DNA from: Bacteroidales bacterium
Lineage (GTDB): Bacteria; Bacteroidota; Bacteroidia; Bacteroidales; Bacteroidaceae
Direction of reading: 5' to 3'
NCBI GenBank assembly: GCA_004555245.1
Contig: SFIS01000033.1
Coordinates: forward strand, 1 to 32,017
DNA length: 32,017 bases
How positions within the stretch are numbered: the stretch's first letter is position 1; each line of letters opens with the position of its first letter. A program made the translations under genes and the position numbers. This document shows, piece by piece, positions 16,934 through 23,901 of this stretch. The notes under the pieces are model-generated. The model worked only from the letters and a program-made list of their open reading frames with translations. It was not told the DNA's origin and did no database searches.

Positions 16934-17194
16934 CGCACTGAAAACTTGCAGTCGGGCACCATGCCGATGTGACGCTTCGCCCCACATCATCATGACAAGC
17001 CCTTTTTCAGTGCGCGAAGAAGCTGCTGAAAACTTGCAGACGGGCACCATGCCGATGTGACGCTTCGCTCCACATCATCATGACAAGCCCTTTTTCAGTG
17101 CGCGAAGAAGCTGCTGAAAACCTGCAGTCGGGCACCATGCCGATGTGACGCTTCGCTCCACATCATCATGACAAGCCCTTTTTCAGTGCGCGAA
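16933..17194 (+). repeat. Array 2: three 88-base hairpin units upstream of tRNA-Gln
   Basis: CTGAAAAC marks each unit at 16938, 17026 and 17114, exactly 88 bases apart; the last unit ends near 17194. Unit 1 has a perfect outer stem GCGCACTGAAAA/TTTTCAGTGCGC, while units 2 and 3 keep only CTGAAAA/TTTTCAG on their own 5' side. The inner stem is a perfect GATGTG/CACATC around ACGCTTCGCTC (ACGCTTCGCCC in unit 1), inside GGGC/GCCC. Relative to array 1, paired positions change together in both stems. The tRNA-Gln gene begins about 14 bases after the array. Confidence 0.95.
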
Positions 17195-17208
17195 ATGACT
17201 ACACAGAT

Positions 17209-17279
17209 TGTCCCATGGTGTAATGGTAGCACAACAGGTTTTGGTTCTGTTTGACTAGGTTCGAGTCCTAGTGGGACAA
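17209..17279 (+). tRNA. tRNA-Gln (anticodon TTG)
   Basis: A complete cloverleaf: acceptor stem TGTCCCA/TGGGACA, anticodon stem ACAGG/TCTGT around the loop TTTTGGT (anticodon TTG, reading CAA/CAG), T-arm CTAGG-TTCGAGT-CCTAG, and discriminator A. CCA is not encoded. The only promoter visible upstream is that of repeat array 2, so the tRNA is probably transcribed behind three hairpin units. A strong terminator follows. Confidence 0.96.
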
Positions 17280-17282
17280 CAC

Positions 17283-17332
17283 AATCGGTTCTCATATACC
17301 TGAAAGGGTGTGTCGAGAACCGATTTTTTTTT
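17283..17332 (+). terminator. Intrinsic terminator after tRNA-Gln
   Basis: A perfect 11-bp stem AATCGGTTCTC (17283-17293) with 17315-17325 is followed by a run of nine T. Confidence 0.95.
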
Positions 17333-17541
17333 GCCTATGCGCCATTGGCGGCGTCGGCAAAAATGCGGTTTGCGGCATCGGCGACGGCAGTCTGGAACGC
17401 AGTGCCGCACAAGGCGCTTGATGACATGATATTTAGAGAGATGACACTATTATAGTTATAAGATGTTCTAACGACTGTTAAACATCATTAAATATTTATT
17501 TGTGAGAGAGAGAGTAGAAAGCCTAATAATATAAAAATGTG
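17333..17541. other. Intergenic stretch before the ribosomal protein operon
   Basis: No gene is visible. The first half is G/C-rich (GGCGGCGTCGGC, then GGCATCGGCGACGGC), the second half A/T-rich with a GAGAGAGAGAG run near 17503. Confidence 0.5.
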
Positions 17542-17549
17542 TAACTTTG
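17542..17549 (+). promoter_or_regulatory. -7 element of the rplM promoter
   Basis: TAACTTTG matches the consensus -7 element. A TTTG at 17499-17502 is too far away (39 bases) to be its partner, so the -33 site is degenerate. Transcription would start near 17556. Confidence 0.7.
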
Positions 17550-17693
17550 CAGTCCGATTATGTCTTTGAGGGTGAACTTAGAGCCCTCTGGCGAAGCAGT
17601 GTTAATAGTTGTGCCCTTGGCCGAGCACCACGGTTAGTGAATCTGCGCGCCGCAAAATGTTTTTTAGTAGTACAATAATTAATTAAAGAGTAA
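17550..17693 (+). promoter_or_regulatory. Structured leader of the rplM-rpsI operon
   Basis: About 140 bases separate the promoter from rplM. Two hairpins can be drawn: GAGGG/CCCTC (17568-17572 with 17584-17588) and GTGC/GCAC (17611-17614 with 17625-17628). A ribosomal-protein autoregulatory site is a reasonable guess, as such leaders commonly regulate these operons. I cannot match it to a known motif. Confidence 0.45.
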
Positions 17694-18155
17694 ATGAACA
17701 CTTTAAGTTACAAGACAGTATCCGCAAACAAGGAGACTGCCAAGAAAGAGTGGGTCGTTGTCGATGCTACCGACCAGGTGGTAGGACGTCTCGCTTCAAA
17801 GGTGGCAAAGATCATCCGCGGAAAGTACAAGCCAAACTTCACACCCCATGTAGATTGCGGTGACAACGTAATCATCATCAATGCCGCTAAGGTCGTCTTC
17901 ACAGGCAAGAAGGAGACCGACAAGGTTTACACACGCTACACCGGCTATCCTGGCGGTCAGCGCTTCACATCTCCCGCACAGCTGCGCACAAAGAAGGACG
18001 GCATTGACAAGATGCTCCGTCATGCTGTGAAGGGCATGCTGCCAAAGGGTCCTCTTGGACGTTCGCTCCTGAAAAACCTCTATATCTACGAGGGCACAGA
18101 GCACAACCACGAGGCTCAGCAGCCAAAAGCCATTGATATTAACCAGTACAAATAA
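17694..18155 (+). CDS. rplM: 50S ribosomal protein L13 (uL13)
   Basis: 153 residues. Conserved features include WVVVDATDQVVGRLASKVAK near the start, VIIINAAKVVFTGKK in the middle and MLPKGPLGRSLLKNLYIYEG near the end. It binds 23S rRNA early in large-subunit assembly. Its length is typical of Bacteroidetes. rpsI follows after 13 bases, the universal L13-S9 pairing, so the two are cotranscribed. Confidence 0.97.
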   Translation: MNTLSYKTVSANKETAKKEWVVVDATDQVVGRLASKVAKIIRGKYKPNFTPHVDCGDNVIIINAAKVVFTGKKETDKVYTRYTGYPGGQRFTSPAQLRTKKDGIDKMLRHAVKGMLPKGPLGRSLLKNLYIYEGTEHNHEAQQPKAIDINQYK

Positions 18156-18168
18156 TTAGCAGCAGAAG

Positions 18169-18555
18169 ATGGAACAGATTAATGCACTCGGTCGCCGCAA
18201 GAGCTCAGTAGCTCGTGTTTACCTCTCAGAGGGTACAGGCAAGATCACAATCAACAAGAAAGACTTAACACAGTATTTCCCATCAGCCATACTGCAGTAT
18301 GTGGTTAAGCAGCCACTCCAGCTTCTCGAGGTTGAGGGCAAATACGACATCAAGGCAAACCTTGACGGTGGCGGTTTCACCGGACAGAGCCAGGCTCTGC
18401 GCCTCGCTATCGCACGCGCACTTGTAAAGGTGAACGCTGACGACAAGAAGGCTCTCCGCCAGGCTGGATTCATCACACGCGACCCACGTGAGGTTGAGCG
18501 TAAGAAACCGGGTCGTCCAAAGGCACGCCGTCGCTTCCAGTTCTCTAAGCGTTAA
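18169..18555 (+). CDS. rpsI: 30S ribosomal protein S9 (uS9)
   Basis: 128 residues, starting MEQINALGRRKSSVARVYL and ending in the diagnostic basic tail GRPKARRRFQFSKR that reaches the ribosomal P site. GGGFTGQSQALRLAIARAL in the middle is the family core. It lies 13 bases downstream of rplM. Confidence 0.97.
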   Translation: MEQINALGRRKSSVARVYLSEGTGKITINKKDLTQYFPSAILQYVVKQPLQLLEVEGKYDIKANLDGGGFTGQSQALRLAIARALVKVNADDKKALRQAGFITRDPREVERKKPGRPKARRRFQFSKR

Positions 18556-18772
18556 AAGTCGCTCGACAACAGTCCCGCCGCTTATACATCTATATATATA
18601 TCATTATGCTGCGGGACAGGAAGAGCCCAGACAAGAGAACGTCGTTTAGCATCTAAGCTGACGAGATCCGCAAGGCTACCCGTCAGCTGGTTCTAACAGC
18701 AAGAATTAAAAAGAACGTAAACAATGCTGCCTGCGTCGCGAACGCCGGCAACACAAAAAAACAAACAAGACA
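18556..18772 (+). promoter_or_regulatory. Structured leader before rpsB
   Basis: This 217-base gap holds two good hairpins. GTCCCGC (18572-18578) pairs with GCGGGAC (18611-18617) around an A/T-rich loop containing a TATATATATATA run. AGCTGACG (18656-18663) pairs perfectly with CGTCAGCT (18681-18688). No TAnnTTTG promoter is visible, so readthrough from rpsI is likely. The first hairpin may be an attenuator and the second part of an S2-binding leader; both ideas are inference. Confidence 0.5.
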
Positions 18773-19588
18773 ATGTCAAGAACAAATTTTGAACAGCTGC
18801 TCAAGGCAGGCTGTCACTTCGGTCACCTTCGTCGCAAGTGGAACCCGGCAATGGCTCCGTATATCTTCATGGAGCGCAATGGCATACATATCATCGATCT
18901 GCACAAGACAGTCGCTATGACTGATCAGGCTGCTGAAGCCCTCAAGCAGATTGCAAAGTCAGGAAAGAAAATCCTGTTCGTCGCTACTAAAAAACAAGCT
19001 AAGGACATCGTTGCTGAGAAAGCAGCAAGCGTAAACATGCCATACGTCAACGAACGCTGGGCAGGCGGTATGCTCACAAACTTCCCCACCATCCGCAAGG
19101 CTATCAAGAAGATGAGCAACATCGACAAGCTCATGGCCGACGGCACATTCTCTAACCTCTCAAAGCGCGAGCTTCTCCAGATCTCACGCCAGCGTGCAAA
19201 GCTCGAGAAGAACCTTGGTTCTATCTCAGACCTTTCCCGTCTGCCGTCAGCCCTCTTCGTAGTTGACGTTCTGAAGGAGCACATCGCCATCGCAGAGGCT
19301 CAGCGCCTTGGCATCCCAGTCTTCGCAATGTGCGACACAAACTCTGACCCGAACAAGATTGACTTCCCTATCCCGGCAAACGACGACGCTAAGGATTCAA
19401 TCGACGCTATCCTCACCGCTTGCTGCGCTGCTATCGCAGAGGGTCTTGAGGAACGCAAGGCAGAAAAGGCTGACGAGAAGGCTGCTGCCGAGCAGGCTGA
19501 AGAGGCCGCTGAGGGCAAGAAGCGCACTCCGCGCCGCGCACGCAAGGAGGAGCAGGCTGAAGCTCCTGCTGAGACACCTGCAGAATAA
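18773..19588 (+). CDS. rpsB: 30S ribosomal protein S2 (uS2)
   Basis: 271 residues. Family landmarks are LLKAGCHFGHLRRKWNPAMA at the N-terminus, FVATKKQAKDIV, NERWAGGMLTNFPTIRKAI, and the later PVFAMCDTNSDPNKIDFPIP. The last ~45 residues are a low-complexity Ala/Glu/Lys tail ending EAPAETPAE, an extension seen in many Bacteroidetes S2 proteins. tsf follows, the conserved rpsB-tsf order, with a large hairpin between them. Confidence 0.97.
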   Translation: MSRTNFEQLLKAGCHFGHLRRKWNPAMAPYIFMERNGIHIIDLHKTVAMTDQAAEALKQIAKSGKKILFVATKKQAKDIVAEKAASVNMPYVNERWAGGMLTNFPTIRKAIKKMSNIDKLMADGTFSNLSKRELLQISRQRAKLEKNLGSISDLSRLPSALFVVDVLKEHIAIAEAQRLGIPVFAMCDTNSDPNKIDFPIPANDDAKDSIDAILTACCAAIAEGLEERKAEKADEKAAAEQAEEAAEGKKRTPRRARKEEQAEAPAETPAE

Positions 19589-19600
19589 AGACATGCTCAA

Positions 19601-19659
19601 GTCATTTTCCCCGATGGCGAGTTGGCTGGTTGTCAACTCGCCAGTCGGGAAAAAATGAC
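19601..19659 (+). other. Long hairpin between rpsB and tsf
   Basis: GTCATTTTCCCCGATGGCGA and the following GTTG (19601-19624) pair almost fully with the complementary arm ending at 19659, including a perfect 10-bp core TGGCGAGTTG/CAACTCGCCA. The 3' arm is A-rich rather than T-rich, so it is not a classic plus-strand terminator. An attenuation, processing or mRNA-stability role between rpsB and tsf is possible. Confidence 0.7.
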
Positions 19660-19698
19660 ATGGCAACACAAAACAGAACAACATTAAAATAACGAACT

Positions 19699-20691
19699 AT
19701 GGCTATTTCAATGGAAGACATCAAGAAGCTGCGCGCCATGACAGGTGCCGGCCTCGCTGATGTAAAGAAGGCTCTCACAGAGGCTGAGGGTGATATGGAC
19801 AAGGCAAAGGATATCCTGCGCCAGAAAGGTCAGGCTATTGCCGCAAAGCGTGCAGACCGCGAGACATCTAACGGCTGTGTGCTTGCAAAGGTAGGTGACG
19901 GCTTCGCCGCTATCATCGCCCTGAAGTGCGAGACCGACTTCGTGGCTAACGGAGCAGACTATATCAAACTCACCCAGGAAATCATCGACGCTGCTGTTGC
20001 CGCAAAGGCAAAGAGCATCGACGAAGTCAACAAACTCACACTCGCAAACGGCATGAGCGTTGCAGATGCTGTTATCGAGCGCTCCGGCGTGACAGGCGAG
20101 AAGATGGAACTCGACGGATACAACTACCTTGAGGGCGAGAACATCGAAGCCTACAACCACATGAACCGCAACGGTCTCTGTACACTCGTACAGACAAACA
20201 AGCCGGCAGCTGAGCAGGCACACATCGTTGCCATGCAGGTCGCAGCGATGAATCCTCTCGCTCTCGACGAGAAGTCTGTTTCGCAGGCTACAATCGACGA
20301 GGAGATTGCAGTCGCCGTAGAGAAGACAAAGCAGGAGCAGGTTCAGAAAGCTGTCGAGAATGCCCTGAAGAAGGCCGGCATCAACCCCGCACACGTTGAC
20401 AGCGAGGCGCACATGGAGTCTAACATGTCCAAGGGCTGGATCACAGCCGAGGACGTTGCCAAGGCAAAAGAGATTATCGCCACCGTTTCTGCTGAGAAGG
20501 CGGCAAACCTCCCCGAGGCGATGATCCAGAACATCGCACAGGGTCGTCTGAAGAAATTCTTCAAGGAGTCTTGCCTCCTCAACCAGGAGTTCATCCAGGA
20601 TTCAAAGATGACCGTGGCACAGTATCTCCAGGCAGCCGACAAAGAGCTGACTGTTGTCGCATTCAAGCGTTTCACGCTTCAGGCAGACTGA
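19699..20691 (+). CDS. tsf: Elongation factor Ts
   Basis: 330 residues. The N-terminal UBA-like domain (DIKKLRAMTGAGLADVKKAL, with EAEGDMDKAKDILRQKG) and the TDFVAN motif at 79-84, which contacts EF-Tu, are diagnostic. The protein recycles EF-Tu by exchanging GDP for GTP. Its length and the rpsB-tsf order are typical of Bacteroidetes. A strong terminator follows. Confidence 0.97.
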   Translation: MAISMEDIKKLRAMTGAGLADVKKALTEAEGDMDKAKDILRQKGQAIAAKRADRETSNGCVLAKVGDGFAAIIALKCETDFVANGADYIKLTQEIIDAAVAAKAKSIDEVNKLTLANGMSVADAVIERSGVTGEKMELDGYNYLEGENIEAYNHMNRNGLCTLVQTNKPAAEQAHIVAMQVAAMNPLALDEKSVSQATIDEEIAVAVEKTKQEQVQKAVENALKKAGINPAHVDSEAHMESNMSKGWITAEDVAKAKEIIATVSAEKAANLPEAMIQNIAQGRLKKFFKESCLLNQEFIQDSKMTVAQYLQAADKELTVVAFKRFTLQAD

Positions 20692-20736
20692 TTCTCCGGT
20701 TCCAGACCGTAAGACATCGTACAACAGACGATACAC

Positions 20737-20779
20737 ATCACCTCATCCTCCTCCAGTGTGGATGAGGTGATTTCGTTTT
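20737..20779 (+). terminator. Intrinsic terminator after tsf
   Basis: An 11-bp perfect stem ATCACCTCATC (20737-20747) with 20761-20771 is followed by TTTCGTTTTT. Confidence 0.9.
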
Positions 20780-20872
20780 TCCTCCACCCCACCTGCGCCG
20801 CCTGTCGCCGCTGCATTGTGCCGCCGTCATTGCGCCAATAGGGATTTCCCCACAGCAAATAGGGTAATGATA

Positions 20873-20904
20873 TTTGCACGGTACGGAAAAAACGCCTAAC
20901 TTTG
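20873..20904 (+). promoter_or_regulatory. Promoter of the small lipoprotein gene
   Basis: TTTG at 20873-20876 and TAACTTTG at 20897-20904, with a 20-base spacer, match the full Bacteroidetes consensus. Confidence 0.85.
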
Positions 20905-20955
20905 CAGGCATAAGAAACGCCAGAACGATAATCAACAAAAACATAAACAGGAAAT

Positions 20956-21573
20956 ATGAAAAAGATATTCAGACACATCATCACCGTCTGCATGACAGCG
21001 CTGATGACCATCAGCTTCACATCCTGCGAGGATGAGATGATAGCCGACACACTACAAGGCACATGGGAAGGCAATATGTATGTCACACACGCATGGAACA
21101 ACCGCGTCTATCAGTCTGTCTATTCAGAGATAGAGTTCCTGCTCGACCCCTTCCGCTACACATCGGGTTCCGGCTACTGGGTTGACTACTACAGCAATGC
21201 CCCCTGGGACTATATCGCCAATCACATCGACTGGCATGTTGACGACGAAGTCATAACCGTCTATTTCCGCGAAGAAGGTTCCCGCCTCTACATCCGCAAC
21301 TATCATCTCGACAACAACCGCTTCGCGGGCGAGATATACGACGGCGACAACTATGTGAGGTTCTCTCTCCTCCACACCTCTTCGCCCAACTGGGACAACT
21401 ACTACTGGGGCACCGACTATTGGTATGACGACTGGTGGACAAAGCGCACGATGATGGATTTCGGCGAAGACACCGACAGTCTGACACAAAGCCCGTCATC
21501 ATCTCGCGTCGCTCCTGCTCCCGCCGCTCCGCATACATTGGAGAAACCAGTGCGTGGCATCGCTGCAAGATAA
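20956..21573 (+). CDS. Hypothetical lipoprotein, Trp/Tyr-rich
   Basis: 205 residues. Residues 1-23 are a signal peptide ending in a lipobox (TISFTS before Cys24), so the protein should be lipid-anchored, probably in the outer membrane. The mature part starts LQGTWEGNMYV, which recalls small lipocalin-like beta-barrel lipoproteins. It is unusually rich in aromatic residues (SGYWVDYYSNAPWDY, DNYYWGTDYWYDDWW) and ends in a Pro/Ala/Ser-rich tail. Similar Bacteroidales proteins are familiar as hypothetical lipoproteins; I know no function. It is monocistronic, with its own promoter, and is followed by a hairpin. Confidence 0.85.
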   Translation: MKKIFRHIITVCMTALMTISFTSCEDEMIADTLQGTWEGNMYVTHAWNNRVYQSVYSEIEFLLDPFRYTSGSGYWVDYYSNAPWDYIANHIDWHVDDEVITVYFREEGSRLYIRNYHLDNNRFAGEIYDGDNYVRFSLLHTSSPNWDNYYWGTDYWYDDWWTKRTMMDFGEDTDSLTQSPSSSRVAPAPAAPHTLEKPVRGIAAR

Positions 21574-21602
21574 TCTTTCATTACATGACGGAACATTCTA
21601 TC

Positions 21603-21643
21603 CCGACCGGCAAGAGACTGCATCGCAGCCTCCTGCCGGTCGG
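21603..21643 (+). terminator. Hairpin after the lipoprotein gene, terminator-like
   Basis: A perfect 10-bp stem CCGACCGGCA (21603-21612) with 21634-21643 lies 30 bases after the stop. It lacks a T run, so the terminator role is likely but not certain. Confidence 0.6.
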
Positions 21644-21679
21644 CTGCGTTATGTGGAGTAGGAAAAAAAGTGACATAAT

Positions 21680-21711
21680 GTTGCAGGATTGTGGAATAAT
21701 CTGTAACTTTG
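21680..21711 (+). promoter_or_regulatory. Promoter leading into repeat array 3
   Basis: TAACTTTG at 21704-21711 is a perfect -7 element; GTTG at 21680-21683, 20 bases upstream, is a near-consensus -33. The region from 21675 aligns with the array 2 promoter. Confidence 0.8.
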
Positions 21712-21957
21712 CACGCTGAAAACCGCAGGACGGGCACCATGCCGCTACGACGCTTAGCTCCGCACCGCCATGACAAACCCTTTTTCAGCGTCCGAAGAAG
21801 CACGCTGAAAACCGCAGGACGGGCACCATGCCGCTGCGACGCTTAGCTCCGCACCGCCATGACAAACCCTTTTTCAGCGTCCGAAGAAGCACGCTGAAAA
21901 CCACAGGACGGGCACCATGCCGCTGCTCCGCTCTGCATCATCATGACCTGCCCTTCG
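21711..21957 (+). repeat. Array 3: two 89-base hairpin units plus a shortened third
   Basis: Units run 21711-21799 and 21800-21888; a third starts at 21889 and stops near 21957 without the TTTTTCAGCG end. Units open with GCACGCTGAAAACC and close with CCCTTTTTCAGCGTCCGAAG, as in array 1. The loop is ACGCTTAGCTC, and the inner stem GCTGCG/CGCACC (unit 2) keeps five of six pairs using different bases from arrays 1 and 2. The sigma factor gene begins about 22 bases after the array. Confidence 0.94.
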
Positions 21958-21978
21958 GAAAATACTAATTCTGTTACT

Positions 21979-22479
21979 ATGACGAGCAAAGAGTTTGAGA
22001 CATTCTTCCGCGAGAATTATGTTCGTGCCTTACGCCATGCCGCTGCTGTGCTGCATGACGAGGAAGGTGCGCGCGATGTCGTGGCTGATGCTTTCGAGCG
22101 TATCTACACTCTCTGCTCTTCCGGACGATGCCCCGATAATCATGCCGCCTATCTGATGACTACGGTACACCATCTCTCTGTGGATTATCTTAGACAGAAG
22201 AACCGTCAAACAGCCTATGCCAAACTTTTTCTCGCAGCGCATATTGACCTGTCTGTCAGCGAGAATCCGTTGGAACACGAGCGCAAGATGGCTTCGATAA
22301 TGGAAGCTGTCAATCTCTTGACACCACGCACACAGCAGGTTCTGAAAGCCTGTTATGTGGAACGTAAGAAATACAAGGAGGTGGCGGAAGAGCTCAATAT
22401 CAGCAAGAGTGCGGTGAAGAAGCATATCATGAACGCCCTCAAGACGCTGAGAGAGAAATTCCGGAACGACGACTTCTGA
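21979..22479 (+). CDS. ECF-type RNA polymerase sigma factor (FecI-like)
   Basis: 166 residues. Region 2 is seen in FFRENYVRALRHAAAVLHDE followed by EGARDVVADAFERIYTL. Region 4 is the helix-turn-helix LTPRTQQVLKACYVERKKYK followed by EVAEELNISKSAVKKHIMNA. This is the Bacteroidetes sigma-70 family that works with FecR-type anti-sigma factors and TonB-dependent receptors. The ATG at 21979 is preferred; an in-frame ATG at 21943 lies inside the last repeat unit and would add residues outside the family. Transcription probably starts at the array 3 promoter. The anti-sigma gene follows after an unusually long 227 bases. Confidence 0.93.
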   Translation: MTSKEFETFFRENYVRALRHAAAVLHDEEGARDVVADAFERIYTLCSSGRCPDNHAAYLMTTVHHLSVDYLRQKNRQTAYAKLFLAAHIDLSVSENPLEHERKMASIMEAVNLLTPRTQQVLKACYVERKKYKEVAEELNISKSAVKKHIMNALKTLREKFRNDDF

Positions 22480-22706
22480 ATCTCCCTATCCCTTCGCTCC
22501 TGCCATGTAACTACTCAGCACCCCTCGACATGACCCCAACGAAGCAGATTAGTTAAATAACCAAAAATTAGCACTCTTCATAGTTACCTAAACTGCCAGA
22601 CCTTCGTCTTATCAATGAAGTTCCATGCGACGGCATACCTACAATGTCGTCCCATATCTCGAAACAAGCACATGACAACTGACACTATCCAATAACAACC
22701 GACAGA

Positions 22707-23837
22707 ATGAAACCCTTCACCCCGATAAATACTGACGACAGAAACGTTGACCGCCAACAGGAAGAGGCTGACATGCTCCTTCTCGACACTTTCGATTCCG
22801 ATGTCTCCTGCGATGCCGCTGCTCCGTCTCCTCTGCCTCCCGGCACGGCGTTGTCCTCTTCGGCACAGATTCTGGCGGACATCGACGAGGCTATGAATTT
22901 GGGCTTCGGCGGCTCAGTAGATATAGACGATGCTTGGCGCAGGTTCTCCTCAGACAAGCCGGCACTACATGCCGCTGCCAAACCATCTCAGCTGTCACTG
23001 TCCCGTCGCCGCTACGCCTATTGGGGCATTGCCGTCACCGTTGCCGCCGCCACAATATTGCTCTTCTTCACCCTGCGCCCCCAGACCTCAATCGATGCTG
23101 AAGCAGAGCGTCTGCACCTCGTCACGAAACGCCATGGCGTGACCCGTGAGGTGGAACAGCCGGCGAAGCTGTTGCGCGAAATTACCGTTGCCGACGTGGA
23201 GATGAACGAGTTGACAGCACCTGCCGGCGGCACACTGAGTGCGGTCCTGCCTGACGGGACAGTCGTCACCCTCAATGCCAACAGCCGTTTACGATATCCC
23301 ACCACGTTCTCAAATACGAGACGAGAGGTGAGCGTTGTCGGAGAAGTGTATTTCGATGTCACGCACGATGCCGCCCATCCTTTCGTCATCAGGACATCCA
23401 ATGTTACGGCGAGAGTGCTGGGCACACAGCTCAACGTGCGGTGTTATGACACTAAAGATGTGCATGTGACTCTCGTGAAAGGCAAGGTGGAGGTAGGCAC
23501 GGAATACGGCACCGTCACCATCTCGCCAAATCAGGATGTCAGCATCAGCGAGACAGGCATGACCGTCGCCGATGTCAATCCGAAGGATTTCACCAGTTGG
23601 CGCGACGGCATAATGTATTTCGACCGCGCCACCATGCGCACCATACTACAGCAACTGGCGGGATGGTACGATGCCAGCATCGTCTGTAAGGACGACGAGA
23701 TGCTTGACAGGTACTATCATTTCATGTTCGACACACGCAGCACGCTGAAAGACGCAGTGAAACTTCTGGAGGGCACGTCAGACTGTACTATACGCCTTGA
23801 CGAACAGAACAAGACCATCATTCTCGACGGCGAGTGA
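22707..23837 (+). CDS. FecR-type anti-sigma factor with DUF4974 domain
   Basis: 376 residues. A cytoplasmic N-terminal ~100 residues, presumably binding the sigma factor, precede one membrane helix at about 105-122 (YWGIAVTVAAATILLFFTL). The periplasmic part holds the FecR domain (about 176-275, with LSAVLPDGTVVTLNANSRLR and VGEVYFDVTHDAAHPFVI) and a C-terminal DUF4974 domain (about 303-375, YFDRATMRTILQQLAGWYD). Such proteins hold an ECF sigma factor until a TonB-dependent receptor with an STN domain signals substrate binding; the SusC gene at 24353 carries that domain. The gene ends just before a strong terminator, so the receptor genes are transcribed separately. Confidence 0.93.
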   Translation: MKPFTPINTDDRNVDRQQEEADMLLLDTFDSDVSCDAAAPSPLPPGTALSSSAQILADIDEAMNLGFGGSVDIDDAWRRFSSDKPALHAAAKPSQLSLSRRRYAYWGIAVTVAAATILLFFTLRPQTSIDAEAERLHLVTKRHGVTREVEQPAKLLREITVADVEMNELTAPAGGTLSAVLPDGTVVTLNANSRLRYPTTFSNTRREVSVVGEVYFDVTHDAAHPFVIRTSNVTARVLGTQLNVRCYDTKDVHVTLVKGKVEVGTEYGTVTISPNQDVSISETGMTVADVNPKDFTSWRDGIMYFDRATMRTILQQLAGWYDASIVCKDDEMLDRYYHFMFDTRSTLKDAVKLLEGTSDCTIRLDEQNKTIILDGE

Positions 23838-23901
23838 TGCAAGGAGACGTGACACCTCCGACATATATTCCTCCTGTCCTGCAGACAATCCCGGCAGGAA
23901 C

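Noticed and set aside
8965..21957. Repeat units as a classic miniature inverted-repeat transposon
   Set aside because: The ends are complementary, but I see no target-site duplication, and copies are in head-to-tail arrays behind promoters rather than scattered singly. It remains a possible origin.
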